A stretch of DNA of 38,125 bases from positions 1-38,125 of the IMG/VR virus record IMGVR_UViG_3300025736_000077, one strand, 5' to 3'. A model generated the notes under the pieces. The model searched no databases. It saw only the letters and a list, made by a program, of their open reading frames with translations, and was not told the DNA's origin. Below are positions 37,059 through 38,125 of this stretch, piece by piece. Both the position numbers and the translations under genes were made by a program. The stretch's first letter is position 1. Every line of letters begins with the position of its first letter. This DNA is from a virus.

Positions 37059-37116
37059 CCTACGGAACCCTCCATCCTTGACCACTAAGCTAATCTGAGA
37101 TAAAGGGCTCCGTAGG
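37059..37116 (-). promoter_or_regulatory. Covarying hairpin before tail-fibre gene (right allele)
   Basis: Positions 37059-37076 pair with 37099-37116 over 18 bp, ending 8 nt before the fibre ATG. Compared with 193-250, four stem pairs differ and all four keep pairing. The loop core AGATTAGCTTAGT is conserved. Non-Watson-Crick pairs are again G-U only on the minus strand. Confidence 0.8.
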
Positions 37117-37128
37117 ATTCACGTGAAT
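37117..37128. repeat. Perfect 12-bp palindrome, right copy
   Basis: Identical to 251-262 (ATTCACGTGAAT) and likewise adjoining the hairpin. The 45 nt between it and the stop codon at 37174 have no counterpart in the other allele. Confidence 0.7.
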
Positions 37129-37173
37129 TAATTATTATGAATCTTGGACAGTAGTATCACTAGCACATTTAAA

Positions 37174-37971
37174 TCAATCTATGTCAGGTGTGCCTTCAAT
37201 ATCCCAATAAAACCTGAAATTCCGAACAAAAACATTAAACGCACCTGGATCTATGTAGGCATATAAAGAAACAATATCCCCAGCATGGAAAAATAAGTCC
37301 TCAGATTTTGTCACATAAGCCATACTATTCGTTGACCGATCTGTCCCAAAAGCAACAGCATTTAAATATATTCTACCGTGACTTGCATAACCACCATCCC
37401 CGGTCTTAATGTCAAATTTAACTCTTGCAAAACCTGTGTGTGGTATTTGGTAAGATTTCAATAAAGTATAGGCATTTTCGCCTGTTGCTTGCACTGCGTC
37501 TAAAGATTTTTGTAAATTATCACTTACAATAGTAAAAGCAAACTTACGGCGGACAAATGTCCTCAAATCCTTATTGATATACCCCTCTCCATCTTCTTCC
37601 TCATCAGTTATCTCCACTTCTCCTGCTTTGTGATAGACCTCACAGATAGGTATGTTTGCCTCTGGGTAAGTCGGTGCTACTGGTGTATCTGCTTCTGTTC
37701 CTGCGGTTACTGCTATCTCGCCAGCAGAAGTCATACTGATTACATCAATCCTTGAACTCGCTGTTGGTTCGGTCATTAAGGGCGAATATCCTCCGGCAAA
37801 TTCAACTTTATCCCCCCCGAAATAGGCAAGGCCGGCGTTTATCATAACCTTGATAGTACTTGTGCCATAAGCTAAAAGCCAAGACGATGCTCTGGCTTCG
37901 TCTCTTAAAAAGTTATACTGGGGAGCTGTTCCTGTATCTCCTCCTGAAACTTGTGCGGTTTTTCTACTCAT
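37174..37971 (-). CDS. Receptor-binding/tail-tip protein candidate, allele B
   Basis: This 265-residue protein shares its first ~137 residues with the protein at 1050-271 (RKTAQVSGGDTGTAPQYNFL, AGGYSPLMT, GYINKDLR) but has an unrelated C-terminus. Here the latter is a C1q/TNF-like beta pattern (RRKFAFTIVSDN, HTGFARVKFDIKTG, GRIYLNAVAF, FFHAGDIVSLYAYID). Such domains are used for binding cell-surface ligands. No HNH gene precedes it, and its ATG is 2 nt after the stop of the upstream gene. Exchange of the C-terminus between alleles supports a host-recognition role. Confidence 0.65.
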   Translation of the reverse strand: MSRKTAQVSGGDTGTAPQYNFLRDEARASSWLLAYGTSTIKVMINAGLAYFGGDKVEFAGGYSPLMTEPTASSRIDVISMTSAGEIAVTAGTEADTPVAPTYPEANIPICEVYHKAGEVEITDEEEDGEGYINKDLRTFVRRKFAFTIVSDNLQKSLDAVQATGENAYTLLKSYQIPHTGFARVKFDIKTGDGGYASHGRIYLNAVAFGTDRSTNSMAYVTKSEDLFFHAGDIVSLYAYIDPGAFNVFVRNFRFYWDIEGTPDID

Positions 37972-37973
37972 AT

Positions 37974-38125
37974 TTAGTTGTTATTTAAGTTAATAATATA
38001 TTCTACACTTGTATCTTCCCCAACCGATTTCGTATGAGTCGGTGAAATAACACTCCTCGCAAAAAGCTGGTTTCCACAGAAGATTCCAAACTCCTCATAG
38101 TCGTCTTCAGCTAATTCAGCATCAG
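37974..38125 (-). CDS. Baseplate/tail-tip protein, 3' part (second allele)
   Basis: This is the last 50 codons of the gene also present at 2258-1782, cut by the right edge. It is identical at DNA level to 1807-1933 and then diverges: the end is EYIINLNNN instead of EYQVNFSNV, followed directly by the receptor-binding gene with no HNH gene. It is the same gene in a variant genome. Confidence 0.85.
   Translation of the reverse strand, partial: DAELAEDDYEEFGIFCGNQLFARSVISPTHTKSVGEDTSVEYIINLNNN
37999..38125. repeat. 127-nt terminal direct repeat of 1807-1933
   Basis: Base-by-base comparison shows 127 identical nt, bounded by a mismatch at 37998 (A) versus 1806 (G) and by the window end. The length equals a k-mer size often used in de Bruijn assembly, so it most likely marks circular closure of the graph through an alternative path. 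Confidence 0.85.

Noticed and set aside
1-38125. A diversity-generating retroelement behind the variable receptor-binding C-terminus
   Set aside because: No reverse transcriptase gene and no template repeat were seen. The change is a block swap, not scattered adenine-directed substitutions.
1-38125. A CRISPR array, or an integrase with attachment site
   Set aside because: No regularly spaced repeats of CRISPR size were seen. The repeats at 27563-27645 are too short and lie inside a gene, and no integrase or clear lysogeny repressor was found.
37999-38125. Physical terminal repeats of a linear phage genome
   Set aside because: The copy at 1807-1933 is internal, not at the left end, and the flanking sequences differ as alleles. 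This fits assembly closure better than packaged terminal repeats.

Overview
The window is most likely an assembled, nearly complete genome of a tailed phage with a long, non-contractile tail (siphovirus type). It is AT-rich, and almost every gene lies on the minus strand in tightly packed, often overlapping operons. The sequence closes on itself. Its last 127 nt (37999-38125) exactly repeat 1807-1933, and its first 54 nt exactly repeat 36867-36920. The repeat unit implied by the right-hand overlap is 36,192 bp. The two ends are therefore two versions of one locus, not two separate regions. No integrase, DNA polymerase or tRNA gene is visible. The host cannot be named. Promoters are close to the TTGACA/TATAAT consensus, few genes have a clear Shine-Dalgarno sequence, and a KdsB-like CMP-Kdo synthetase hints at a host with surface sugars of the Kdo type.

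Layout, following transcription from right to left. 18938-13374: late operon with terminase small and large subunits, small membrane proteins, a portal fused to a MuF-like domain, and a prohead protease. 13377-11039: major capsid gene split by a group I intron that carries a PD-(D/E)XK endonuclease. 11037-6809: virion and head-tail connector genes. 6779-1782: tail tube, frameshifted tail chaperone, tape measure, tail-tip hub and a baseplate-like protein. 1780-271 and 37971-37174: two alleles of a receptor-binding candidate, one with an HNH gene beside it and one without. 37050-33122: two long tail-fibre proteins. 33140-31075: SAM methyltransferase, glycosyltransferase and KdsB. 31118-28414: lysis genes (membrane/coiled-coil proteins, amidase, small holin candidate, membrane-anchored lysozyme-like protein). 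27994-19382: early operon with a replication-initiator-like protein carrying internal repeats, an MT-A70 methyltransferase, small regulators, a possible annealing protein plus RecB-like exonuclease, VRR-NUC and membrane proteins.

The genome is loaded with homing-type nucleases (one in the intron, five free-standing, plus one small HNH protein), and several sit at informative boundaries. One is present or absent between the two end alleles, next to a swapped receptor-binding domain. One lies between VRR-NUC and a second, orphan VRR-NUC C-terminus. Four genes, three of them nucleases, have near-consensus promoters placed so close to the ATG that their mRNAs should be leaderless.

The regulatory DNA is also unusual. 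Two main promoters share an identical 20-bp upstream box. The initiator leader holds two perfect, interleaved 11-bp stems. A 250-nt stretch is densely folded. A hairpin before the main tail-fibre gene shows compensatory base changes between the two alleles.
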